DNA of 64,000 bases from Chlorobium sp. (GTDB taxonomy: Bacteria > Bacteroidota > Chlorobiia > Chlorobiales > Chlorobiaceae), in the NCBI GenBank assembly GCA_005843825.1, contig SZXX01000033.1, forward strand, positions 1-64,000, in the 5' to 3' direction. Every line of letters begins with the position of its first letter. The first letter of the stretch is position 1. Positions 18,864 to 26,652 of this stretch are shown here, piece after piece. The notes under the pieces are model-generated. The model worked only from the letters and a program-made list of their open reading frames with translations, did not search any database and had not been told where the DNA came from. The position numbers and the translations under genes were made by a program.

Positions 18864-20624
18864 ATGGATCAGCTCAACATTCTTGATTACAGTTTCATCC
18901 TCGGATACCTTCTTCTGACACTGGTCATTGGACTGTGGTTCTCTTCCCGCGCTTCGGAAAATGTTGATGAGTTTTTTCTCTCCGGACGCAAACTCCCCTG
19001 GTGGATTGCCGGTACCGGAATGGTGGCGACAACATTTGCTGCCGACACACCCCTTGCCGTTGCCGGATTTGTAGCCAAAAACGGCATCGCCGGCAACTGG
19101 GTATGGTGGACGTTTGTTTCAGGAGGAATGCTCACGGTATTCTTTTTTGCCCGGCTGTGGCGAAGGGCAGAAATTCTTACTGACCTTGAATTTATTGAAC
19201 TGCGTTACAGTGGCGCCGCTGCAAGATTCCTTCGGGGATTCAAGGCAGTCTATTTCGGCCTCTTTATCAATGCTGTCATTATTGGCTGGGTCAATCTGGC
19301 CATGTTCAAGATCATCAAAATCATGGTCCCGGAACTGAATCCGGAATGGACCATTGTTGCGCTTGTCCTGCTGACTACATTTTACTCCGGCCTTTCCGGC
19401 CTCTGGGGCGTATCAATTACTGATGCGGTTCAGTTTGTCATCGCCATGGCCGGTTGTATCATTCTTGCTGTTCTCGCTGTTCAGTCACCGGCAGTGGTCT
19501 CTGCGGGTGGCCTCACCAAAGCGCTTCCAGCATGGATGTTCGACTTTTTCCCATCATTCGGCAGAGAATCAAGCACTTCGCCGACAGGCGCTGCCGCACT
19601 TCCTTTTGCCTCTTTTGCCGCGATGGCATTTGTCCAGTGGTGGTCTTCGTGGTACCCTGGCGCTGAGCCTGGTGGTGGCGGCTATATTGCCCAGCGCATG
19701 ATGAGTGCAAAAAACGAAAAACACTCTCTCCTAGCAACACTCTGGTTTACCGTTGCCCACTACTGCCTCAGACCATGGCCCTGGATCATTGTCGGCCTTG
19801 TCAGCCTCGTGATGTTCCCTCATCTTCCGATGAATCAAAAGGAGGATGGGTTTGTCTACGTCATGAAAGCTGTCCTGCCTTCCGGCCTTAAGGGCCTGCT
19901 CATCGCAGCCTTTCTTGCTGCCTATATGTCAACGCTTTCAACCCATCTGAACTGGGGCACGAGCTATCTGATCAACGATTTTTACAAGCGATTCCTTAAA
20001 ACGGATGGCGATGCAAAACATTATGTCACTATTTCGAAAATCACGACATTCCTGACCGCTGCATTTGCTCTCCACATCACCTTCTATGTACTTGAAACAA
20101 TAACCGGTGCATGGGAATTCATTATCCAGTGCGGAGCAGGTACCGGCTTTGTCCTTATTCTCCGCTGGTTCTGGTGGAGGCTCAATGCATGGTCCGAAAT
20201 CACATCCATGGTTGCTCCATTCATTGTCTTCACATGGATAAAACTGTTTACAGCAATTACCTTTCCCTTTTCGATTTTCATCATTGTCGGCGTTACCATT
20301 GCGGCAACCCTCATTGTCACCTTTCTGACACCGCCGACAGAAACTGCTCAACTTGAAACGTTCTACAGAAAAACAAGGGTCGGAGGAGTGCTTTGGAAAA
20401 AAGTGGCAAAAAACCTGCCCGATGTGGAATCCGACTCCGGATTCACCATGCTTTTTGTTGACTGGGCACTTGGCATCATTATGATCTATGCAATCCTGTT
20501 CGGCACAGGAAGAGTTATCTTTGGTGATCTTTTTCAGGGATTTCTTTTTCTCGGCGTCGGAAGTCTGGCAGGAGCGCTTATCTTTGCAGACCTTAACCGA
20601 AGGGGCTGGAACAACCTGAACTGA
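18864..20624 (+). CDS. Sodium/solute symporter (SSS family)
   Basis: A 586-residue membrane protein with about 13 or more hydrophobic segments. The first helix region reads FILGYLLLTLVIGLWFSSRA, followed by VDEFFLSGRKLPWWIAGTGM, a standard SSS-family N-terminus. SGLWGVSITDAVQF is the conserved core-helix stretch, and LIAAFLAAYMSTLSTHLNWG the sodium-site helix, where the Ser and Thr pattern is kept. The transported solute cannot be read. It follows the PfkB kinase gene by 71 bases and precedes maf by 11, so transcription probably continues into maf and miaA. Confidence 0.92.
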   Translation: MDQLNILDYSFILGYLLLTLVIGLWFSSRASENVDEFFLSGRKLPWWIAGTGMVATTFAADTPLAVAGFVAKNGIAGNWVWWTFVSGGMLTVFFFARLWRRAEILTDLEFIELRYSGAAARFLRGFKAVYFGLFINAVIIGWVNLAMFKIIKIMVPELNPEWTIVALVLLTTFYSGLSGLWGVSITDAVQFVIAMAGCIILAVLAVQSPAVVSAGGLTKALPAWMFDFFPSFGRESSTSPTGAAALPFASFAAMAFVQWWSSWYPGAEPGGGGYIAQRMMSAKNEKHSLLATLWFTVAHYCLRPWPWIIVGLVSLVMFPHLPMNQKEDGFVYVMKAVLPSGLKGLLIAAFLAAYMSTLSTHLNWGTSYLINDFYKRFLKTDGDAKHYVTISKITTFLTAAFALHITFYVLETITGAWEFIIQCGAGTGFVLILRWFWWRLNAWSEITSMVAPFIVFTWIKLFTAITFPFSIFIIVGVTIAATLIVTFLTPPTETAQLETFYRKTRVGGVLWKKVAKNLPDVESDSGFTMLFVDWALGIIMIYAILFGTGRVIFGDLFQGFLFLGVGSLAGALIFADLNRRGWNNLN

Positions 20625-20635
20625 GAAATTAATAC

Positions 20636-21217
20636 ATGGCAAAACCAACGCTTATCCTTGCATCACAGTCGCCGAGAAGAAAGGATATACTCTCATTAAT
20701 GCAGATCCCGTTTGAAACACTGGCAGTTGACACTGAGGAAATAATAGACCCGTCGCTCTCTCTTGAAGATAACATCACAAAAATAGCTTTGGCGAAAGCT
20801 GAAGCTGCTGCAGCAGTGATAGCCGGTGACAAGCGCAAGGCTGTTATTCTCGCGGCTGACACCGTCGTTGCTAAAGGAAACCAGATTCTAGGTAAACCTT
20901 CCGGATTCGACGATGCATTCAACATGCTCAAAAGCCTTCAAAACCGTTCACACCGGGTCTACACCGGATTTGTACTTCTCTTTGGCGAAAAAACCTACAC
21001 GGAATGTGTTGTTACCACCGTTGAATTCGAGCCGATGTCGGACAGTGAAATCCAGCGCTACCTTCTTTCCGTAAAGCCATACGACAAAGCGGGCGCCTAT
21101 GGCATTCAGGATCCTCTCATGGCCTGCTATATCAAACGTATTGAAGGGTGCTACTACAATGTAGTCGGGCTTCCGCTTTCGAGGGTCAGCAAGGCCTTAA
21201 AACCGCTTTTATGCTGA
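20636..21217 (+). CDS. maf: Maf-family nucleotide pyrophosphatase
   Basis: A 193-residue house-cleaning enzyme that hydrolyses non-canonical or modified nucleoside triphosphates (UTP, dTTP or modified bases, depending on subgroup). The family blocks are intact: [14 protein letters not shown] at the N-terminus, [18 protein letters not shown], the motif RVYTGF and the C-terminal [11 protein letters not shown]. The stop codon overlaps the miaA start (ATGCTGA), so translation is coupled. Lengths and borders match bacterial Maf. The older name septum formation inhibitor reflects overexpression effects. Confidence 0.95.
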   Translation: MAKPTLILASQSPRRKDILSLMQIPFETLAVDTEEIIDPSLSLEDNITKIALAKAEAAAAVIAGDKRKAVILAADTVVAKGNQILGKPSGFDDAFNMLKSLQNRSHRVYTGFVLLFGEKTYTECVVTTVEFEPMSDSEIQRYLLSVKPYDKAGAYGIQDPLMACYIKRIEGCYYNVVGLPLSRVSKALKPLLC

Positions 21218-22158
21218 GATCGTCCGAACAACAGGTCCATGTTATCCTCGGCCCCACAGCATCAGGCAAATCTGCACTTGCACACGCACTTGCAAAAAAT
21301 ATCGGAGCTGAAATCATTTCCGCCGATTCCCGCCAGATATACCGCGAGCTCGACATCGGCTCAGCGAAGCCTTCCCCCGAGGCGCTTCGCGATATACGAC
21401 ATCATTTTATCAATGAAAAAAATATCGGCGAGACGTTTACGGCGGGCGACTTTGCCATTGAATCCAGAGCTCGGATTCGAGAAATTCATAGCAGGGGCTT
21501 ACCAGCTGTAGTAACTGGCGGGTCCACGCTCTACCTTGAAGGGTTGCTTGAAGGCTTTGCAGAGCTGCCTCCCGGAAACCCTGAAATCAGAAAAAAGCTT
21601 CTTCAGGAACTTGAAAGCATCGGAAAAGAAGAGCTCTATAAAAAACTTCTCCAAAAAGACCCTCAGCAGGCTGCCACCCTTGATGCAACAAAGACACAGC
21701 GGCTCATACGAAGCCTTGAAATCATAGAAATAACAGGTGTAAGCGTTACGGAACTGCAGGCACAGGGAAAAGCAGTAACTGGCCTTCGCTTTCTTGCCTG
21801 GGGCCTCTCTATGCCCCGCGAGAAGCTCTACATGCGCATCAACCAGCGCACAGAGACGATGTTGGAAAATGGACTGCTTGCCGAAGTAAAAATGCTCCAT
21901 CATAAATATCGTGCAATGCTTGCAGAGGGAAAAATACCTGCACTGCAATCGGTGGGATATCAGGAACTGTTTCAACACTTTGACGGAAAGATCGATCTCT
22001 CAACCGCAATCGATCTCGTAAAACAGCATACCCGCAATTACGCAAAACGCCAGTTGACTTTTTTTAAAAACAGACTTGCTGTTACCTGGGTAGACGCTCC
22101 TGAAAACGAGAGTGAACTTGCTGCGCTTGTCGACCGGTTGGCCGGGAAACATCTATAA
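21211..22158 (+). CDS. miaA: tRNA dimethylallyltransferase
   Basis: Transfers a dimethylallyl group to A37 of tRNAs reading codons that start with U. The start at ATG 21211 overlaps the maf stop codon by 7 bases and gives [20 protein letters not shown], with the P-loop at the expected distance from the N-terminus (315 residues, the family size). Other motifs are [48 protein letters not shown] and the C-terminal [16 protein letters not shown]. An upstream in-frame ATG (21148) lies deep inside maf and is unlikely to be used. Confidence 0.96.
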   Translation: MLRSSEQQVHVILGPTASGKSALAHALAKNIGAEIISADSRQIYRELDIGSAKPSPEALRDIRHHFINEKNIGETFTAGDFAIESRARIREIHSRGLPAVVTGGSTLYLEGLLEGFAELPPGNPEIRKKLLQELESIGKEELYKKLLQKDPQQAATLDATKTQRLIRSLEIIEITGVSVTELQAQGKAVTGLRFLAWGLSMPREKLYMRINQRTETMLENGLLAEVKMLHHKYRAMLAEGKIPALQSVGYQELFQHFDGKIDLSTAIDLVKQHTRNYAKRQLTFFKNRLAVTWVDAPENESELAALVDRLAGKHL

Positions 22159-22185
22159 TAGAAAATCAATTTTGGGTAACGGGTA

Positions 22186-22485
22186 TTATGCCACGTTGCT
22201 CCTGTAACGAAGAATAGAATTTATTTCCGCTTTCTTGATCCGCATTCCTTCCTCTATATCATAGTCATCCTGCAGACCCAGCCAGAACTTTGCGGAATTC
22301 CCGAAATATTGTGAAAGACGCAATGCCGTGTCTGCCGTTATACGTCTCTTCCCTTTCAATATTTCAGATATCCGGGTCTGAGGTATCCCGATATCTTTGG
22401 AAAGCCTGTAAGCCGTTATTTCTAATGGAGTTAAAAACTCCTCCATCAAAACCTCTCCCGGATGAATATTTCTGAGTTCGTTCAT
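22186..22485 (-). CDS. higA: HigA-type antitoxin (XRE HTH)
   Basis: An HTH_3 antitoxin. I start it at ATG 22485 (MNELRNIHPGEVLMEEFLTP), which leaves one base after the toxin stop codon (TGA-A-ATG) and gives about 99 residues, the usual VapI/HigA size. The helix-turn-helix reads YRLSKDIGIPQTRISEILKG with KRRITADTALRLSQYFGNSA, ending in the family's FWLGLQDDYD. A longer frame reaches back to 22527 inside the toxin gene but is not needed. HigA neutralises HigB and represses the operon. Confidence 0.9.
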   Translation of the reverse strand: MNELRNIHPGEVLMEEFLTPLEITAYRLSKDIGIPQTRISEILKGKRRITADTALRLSQYFGNSAKFWLGLQDDYDIEEGMRIKKAEINSILRYRSNVA

Positions 22486-22486
22486 T

Positions 22487-22768
22487 TCAGTGATAGTCAA
22501 TAATTTCTGCTTCGGATGCATTTCCATCAGCCCATTTGAATATGATCCGCCATTGATCGTTAATCCGGATGCTGTAAAAATCTTTGTTCTTACCCGAAAG
22601 CTTTTCCAGACGATTTGCCGGAGGAACTCTTAAATCAATGATATGTAATGAGTTGTTAATCATTCTCAACTTCCTCCTCGCTGTCTCCTGGATTTCATTT
22701 GGCAAACCCCTTACTCGTTCTCCATGCCAAATGTTTTCAGTCTCTTTGGAACCAAACGAAACAATCAT
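22487..22768 (-). CDS. higB: HigB-type RelE toxin
   Basis: A 93-residue ribosome-dependent mRNA interferase of the HigB (plasmid maintenance killer) family. Characteristic are MIVSFGSKETENIWHGERVR at the start, DLRVPPANRLEKLSGKNKD, and YSIRINDQWRIIFKW with the active-site Arg. The order is toxin first and antitoxin second, the reverse of most modules but normal for HigBA. Palindromes upstream at 22787-22809 are operator candidates. All expected motifs are intact, so the module should be functional. Confidence 0.9.
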   Translation of the reverse strand: MIVSFGSKETENIWHGERVRGLPNEIQETARRKLRMINNSLHIIDLRVPPANRLEKLSGKNKDFYSIRINDQWRIIFKWADGNASEAEIIDYH

Positions 22769-22786
22769 ACTCTCGACCTAAGTTAC

Positions 22787-22809
22787 TAACGTTAAAGGTA
22801 AGTATACCT
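22787..22809 (-). promoter_or_regulatory. Operator candidate of the higBA operon
   Basis: The 8-base palindrome TAACGTTA (22787-22794) is followed by AGGTA and TACCT arms around four bases (22796-22809). They lie 19-41 bases before the higB start codon, where HigA operators usually sit. The assignment rests on symmetry and position. Confidence 0.5.
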
Positions 22810-23124
22810 CCTCAAAAAACCAAACCAAACCTGTCTTCATTTTATGTAAAGTGAAATATACGTAATTATAATATAAGGAAAAGGGGTTTTGATATTTCCT
22901 GCTGTCAGGTATGACGGATAGTTTTTTTCGGGAGGGCGAAAACAGAATATTTACTTCGGAAAATAAATATTAACTATGGGCTTTTTTTTTACCTTAGTGA
23001 GTAAAGGCTTCAGCATAAGATGAAGTTGATAAAATTTCTTATTGATCGTCCTGCCCCCCGCCAACAAGAAATGCCTTTAAATACTTGTATAGCAATTTTT
23101 TACAGTTATTAAAGTATAAGGTTT
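22810..23124. other. Noncoding AT-rich interval between higBA and the STAS gene
   Basis: Just over 300 bases with no convincing gene on either strand. It contains long A and T runs (for example a run of nine T near 22982). It separates divergent units and must hold the promoter of the STAS gene, but I cannot assign clear boxes. Confidence 0.6.
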
Positions 23125-23715
23125 ATGAATTACTCCGTATCGAGCCGTAAAGAGTTAACCATCATGAAAATCGAGGAAGAGGTGTTTGATTTTCGTCATG
23201 GCGACTGGTTCAAGGTGGCTATTGACGAAATCGTCAATAAGAACCAAAGCAAAAACCTGATCATAGATTTTTCTCAAGTAAAAGCCATTGATTCGTGCGG
23301 TATCAGTTCAATGCTGCTTGCTCATCAGCTATCCAATCAATCAGGCGGATTGGCGATTTTTGTCTCTCTTTGCAAACAGATCAAGGATCTGCTGAAGTTG
23401 ACGAATCTCGACAAACAGCTCTACATTTTTTCATCCATCAATGAGGTGATAACACTCATTGAACCGGCAATGAAAAGCAAGCGGGGTTCGAGAGGGAAAT
23501 CTCAGGCTCCCGCCTATGAAGCCATTGATGAACTGAGCGATGACCTTGACCTTATTGCCATACCGGAACTCAATGAAGCCCATCTTGAGGAACATCTTGA
23601 CGAACACATGCTGGACCCGGACGACATAACCGAACAACCGGAACTCTCCGAAGCACCTGATGGAAAAGAGCCTGGCTCCAAAAAAAGAGGGCGCCCGAAA
23701 AAAGCTGACCTGTAG
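23125..23715 (+). CDS. STAS-domain anti-anti-sigma protein with acidic linker and AT-hook-like tail
   Basis: A 196-residue protein in three parts. Residues 15-113 form a STAS (SpoIIAA/RsbV) domain, with the phosphorylatable Ser expected at IDSCGISSMLL (Ser57). Residues about 130-180 are strongly acidic (LSDDLDLIAIPELNEAHLEE and onward). The C-terminus ends GSKKRGRPKKADL, a match to the AT-hook core that binds the minor groove of AT-rich DNA. STAS proteins bind RsbW-type kinases; one is encoded at 2846-3286. Start choice is between ATG 23125 and ATG 23164 (MKIEEEV); the STAS domain is complete in both. Confidence 0.8.
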   Translation: MNYSVSSRKELTIMKIEEEVFDFRHGDWFKVAIDEIVNKNQSKNLIIDFSQVKAIDSCGISSMLLAHQLSNQSGGLAIFVSLCKQIKDLLKLTNLDKQLYIFSSINEVITLIEPAMKSKRGSRGKSQAPAYEAIDELSDDLDLIAIPELNEAHLEEHLDEHMLDPDDITEQPELSEAPDGKEPGSKKRGRPKKADL

Positions 23716-23755
23716 CCTTCTCCCTCATCCTGCATCATGACAAGCCGAAAAAGGC

Positions 23756-23784
23756 TTGACCACTACGAGCTTTTTACGTAAATT
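23756..23784 (+). promoter_or_regulatory. Probable sigma-70-type promoter of the cfa gene
   Basis: TTGACC (23756-23761), a 17-base spacer and TAAATT (23779-23784) give a near-consensus promoter 90 bases before the cyclopropane synthase ATG. A small hairpin (CAAGCC with GGCTTG, 23741-23758) overlaps the -35 box and has no T tract after it, so it is not a normal terminator. Confidence 0.6.
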
Positions 23785-23873
23785 ATCACAAAGCGTTCAC
23801 GACTCCGTCCTTGGAGCAGAAAACCCCTGAATTTGCAGCATTGTGAGGCCAAATAATAAAAATTTGTCCACTC

Positions 23874-25100
23874 ATGACACAAATTTATACGCAAACGGAA
23901 AAGGCAGGCATCTCGCCTGAAACTGTGAGGTCATCACAGTTACGAGATAACCATTCCCCTCCAACACCCCACTCGCGGGAAGTTATTGACAACTTCTGCA
24001 AAAAACAGCTTGAGCGAATCTTCGATGCTGCAGATATCAACATCGGAGGTAACCGCCCATGGGACATCCACATCCACAAGCCCATTGTTTTTCGTCGCGC
24101 CATCACTGAAGGAAACCTTGGCCTTGGTGAATCCTACATGGACGGCTTATGGGATTGTGATGACCTTGAAGAGTTTGTTTTCCGGCTGGTCAGTTCAAAA
24201 GCTGATGAAAAAATATTAGCACCGGTAATGTTCATAGGAAAATGGATCGGCAAAACATATAACCTGCAGCGACCCTCCAGAGCTTTCACAGTCGGAGAAA
24301 CACATTACAATACCGGCAATGATCTTTTTAAGGCCATGCTCGACCATCGAATGATCTACAGTTGCGGATACTGGAAAGGGGCTGACACTCTTGATGAAGC
24401 CCAGGAAAAGAAGCTTCGGCTGATTTTTGATAAACTGCAGCTTCAACCCGGAATGCAGCTGCTTGATATCGGCTGCGGCTGGGGTGGCGCTGCCCGGTTC
24501 GCTGCCGAACATTATGACGTTTCAGTCACTGGAATAACAATTTCAACCGAACAGGCCAAAATTGCAAGGGAACAATGTGCCGGGCTGCCTGTTACCATTG
24601 AACTGGCTGATTACCGCAGGCAGCAGGGTTCCTTCGACCGAATATATTCGATCGGCATGTTCGAGCATGTCGGTTATAAAAATTATCGCAGTTATTTCGA
24701 CCTGGCAAGCAGGTGTCTGAAGCAGGACGGCTTAACCCTGCTGCACACCATAGGCTGTAACACTCCCTGCACTATTGGCGATCCATGGAGCAGTAAATAC
24801 ATCTTTCCAAATTCGATGCTTCCATCGGCAAGCCAGATAACGAAAACCTACGAGGGACTCTTTATGCTGGAAGACTGGCACGTCTTCACCTATGACTACT
24901 CTCTGACACTTAAAGCCTGGCATGAGAACTTTGAAAAACAGTGGCCGGCTCTTCAATCGAGCTATTCAGAAAGGTTTCACCGCATGTGGCGCTACTATCT
25001 CCTGAGCTTTTCAGGTGCTTTTCGATCCCGTTCCATTCAGCTCTGGCAGGTACTGCTTTCAAAAAACGGACTGCCGGGCAGGACAGACATTGCCAGGTAA
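23874..25100 (+). CDS. cfa: Cyclopropane-fatty-acyl-phospholipid synthase family methyltransferase
   Basis: Adds a methylene group from S-adenosylmethionine across a cis double bond of membrane phospholipid acyl chains. The 408 residues match the family. Visible are VGETHYNTGNDLFKAMLDHR with MIYSCGYW, the SAM site LDIGCGWGGAARFAAEHYDV, YSIGMFEHVGYKNYRSYFDL and LLHTIGCN near the active site. The N-terminal 40 residues are polar and lack a membrane segment. The gene stands alone with its own promoter candidate and ends 9 bases before a convergent DUF1343 gene. Confidence 0.94.
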   Translation: MTQIYTQTEKAGISPETVRSSQLRDNHSPPTPHSREVIDNFCKKQLERIFDAADINIGGNRPWDIHIHKPIVFRRAITEGNLGLGESYMDGLWDCDDLEEFVFRLVSSKADEKILAPVMFIGKWIGKTYNLQRPSRAFTVGETHYNTGNDLFKAMLDHRMIYSCGYWKGADTLDEAQEKKLRLIFDKLQLQPGMQLLDIGCGWGGAARFAAEHYDVSVTGITISTEQAKIAREQCAGLPVTIELADYRRQQGSFDRIYSIGMFEHVGYKNYRSYFDLASRCLKQDGLTLLHTIGCNTPCTIGDPWSSKYIFPNSMLPSASQITKTYEGLFMLEDWHVFTYDYSLTLKAWHENFEKQWPALQSSYSERFHRMWRYYLLSFSGAFRSRSIQLWQVLLSKNGLPGRTDIAR

Positions 25101-25109
25101 CAGGGTGAC

Positions 25110-26372
25110 TCACTGGTAGAGCAGCTTTACAGGAGTTGTCCGGCTGAATTGCTCTATCTGCCTAAGGCTCTCCACCATAATATCGTCAAGCGGCACTTGT
25201 TTGCAGATCATCTCCCGGAACAGCGGAGAGCCTGCCAGTCTGTCGAAGAAAATATTGCCTTTCTGAAGGCCTGTTTTCTCCGGATAGAGATGCTGCAGGG
25301 CAAGAAGAATCGCAGCTCCGGTTTTGAAGGGAATAAATGTTTTTCTGTCCGTGACTGAAAGCTTCACTCCCTCGCAGCGTTCACCCTTGAACTTGCTTGA
25401 CGCCGGCTGAAAAACAACAGCATCAAACAACACGCCTGGCAGTTTATACTGCCTGAGAAGAGCTGCAAGTTCCCTCCCGTTGATGAACGGCGCACCAAGC
25501 TGCATAAAGGGAGCGTCTGTCCCACGCCCTTCGCTTATGGGTGTCGCTTCAAGAAACACGGTCGCAGGATAGACTATTGCCGTCTCAACACTTCTGATAT
25601 TCGGTGAAGGAGAGATAAACCTGAAGCCCGGATATTCATCGGCAAACAAACGCCGATTGTAACCCGACATCGATATCACTCTCAGATCCAGTCGTTTATA
25701 CTTTTGTTCTTTCAGCAGGGAGGCAATCTCACCGACTGTCATGGAATGAATAAAGGGAATATCGACATCCCCTACAAACGATTCATATCCCGGCACCAGC
25801 ATAAACCCTGAAGGAGAAAGTGGAATAACCGGATTGGGACGATCAAGCACCATAAAGGGGATGCCGGACTCCTCACAGGCCTGCATGGCGTTCTTCATGG
25901 TAGAGATATAGGTATAACAGCGAGACCCAATGTCCTGAAGGTCAAAAAGCAGGATGTCAATACTTTTCAGCTGACGGATATCCGGTTTTTTTGAAGTCCC
26001 ATAGAGTGAAAAGACCGGAAGGGTATCATGAACAACTGAACCCCCGACACTTTTACCGGCTTCAATATCAGCCGAAAATCCATGCTCCGGTGCCATGATA
26101 AACTTGAGCCTCACTCCACTTCGGAGCATGACGGCATAATCCGGTTCCGCCTTGCGGCTGACTCCCGCAACATTGGTAATGAGACCGACTTTCAAACCCG
26201 ATAGCTCACTGAATCCTGACGCCTCAAGGCGGTCTATACCGCAGAGTAACGGTTCCGCTGAAACAGGAGATGCTGAAATAAGAGATAAAAGAAAAAGGAG
26301 CAGGGAAAAGGAAAAAAAGCGCTTAGCGCCTGCAAAAAAAAGTGGAGAAAAAAAAGAGCTCTCAATATCCAT
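25110..26372 (-). CDS. DUF1343 / NamZ-type exo-beta-N-acetylmuramidase
   Basis: A 420-residue exported protein. A hydrophobic stretch (FFSFSLLLFLLSLISASPVS, then AEP) near residues 19-41 is a signal peptide or lipid-free anchor. The family blocks follow: GLKVGLITNVAGVSRKAEPD, FIMAPEHGFSADIEAGKSVG, LLFDLQDIGSRCYTYISTMK and the conserved MVLDRPNP. Characterised members remove terminal N-acetylmuramic acid from peptidoglycan fragments, so a wall-recycling role is likely. It is convergent with cfa. Confidence 0.88.
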   Translation of the reverse strand: MDIESSFFSPLFFAGAKRFFSFSLLLFLLSLISASPVSAEPLLCGIDRLEASGFSELSGLKVGLITNVAGVSRKAEPDYAVMLRSGVRLKFIMAPEHGFSADIEAGKSVGGSVVHDTLPVFSLYGTSKKPDIRQLKSIDILLFDLQDIGSRCYTYISTMKNAMQACEESGIPFMVLDRPNPVIPLSPSGFMLVPGYESFVGDVDIPFIHSMTVGEIASLLKEQKYKRLDLRVISMSGYNRRLFADEYPGFRFISPSPNIRSVETAIVYPATVFLEATPISEGRGTDAPFMQLGAPFINGRELAALLRQYKLPGVLFDAVVFQPASSKFKGERCEGVKLSVTDRKTFIPFKTGAAILLALQHLYPEKTGLQKGNIFFDRLAGSPLFREMICKQVPLDDIMVESLRQIEQFSRTTPVKLLYQ

Positions 26373-26497
26373 GTGTGACAGTAACTCTAACCGAACATTG
26401 TCAAGCCTGAAAAGACGCTTCCATCCGCACTTCTTAAGAACAAGCGTCGGTAACAGGGTTAAAATACACAGTTAGGGAGACAAAAAACGAATTGAAC

Positions 26498-26525
26498 AAA
26501 AAAAAGCCGCCTGTTGATGGGCGAC
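26498..26525 (-). terminator. Terminator after the initiator tRNA gene
   Basis: On the minus strand GTCGCC and GGCGGC (one G-T pair) form a stem around CATCAACA, followed by eight T. It lies just beyond the 3' end of the tRNA and would end the metG-tRNA unit. Confidence 0.75.
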
Positions 26526-26533
26526 TTTACTTG

Positions 26534-26606
<73 letters not shown>

Positions 26607-26652
26607 ATGTTTGTGCTACAATGTACGGAATAAAATCACTTAAGCAAGCATT

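Noticed and set aside
19938-20648. 236-codon minus-strand frame opposite the symporter gene
   Set aside because: Shadow; Cys- and Lys-rich low-complexity text without motifs, whereas the plus strand is a clear SSS transporter.
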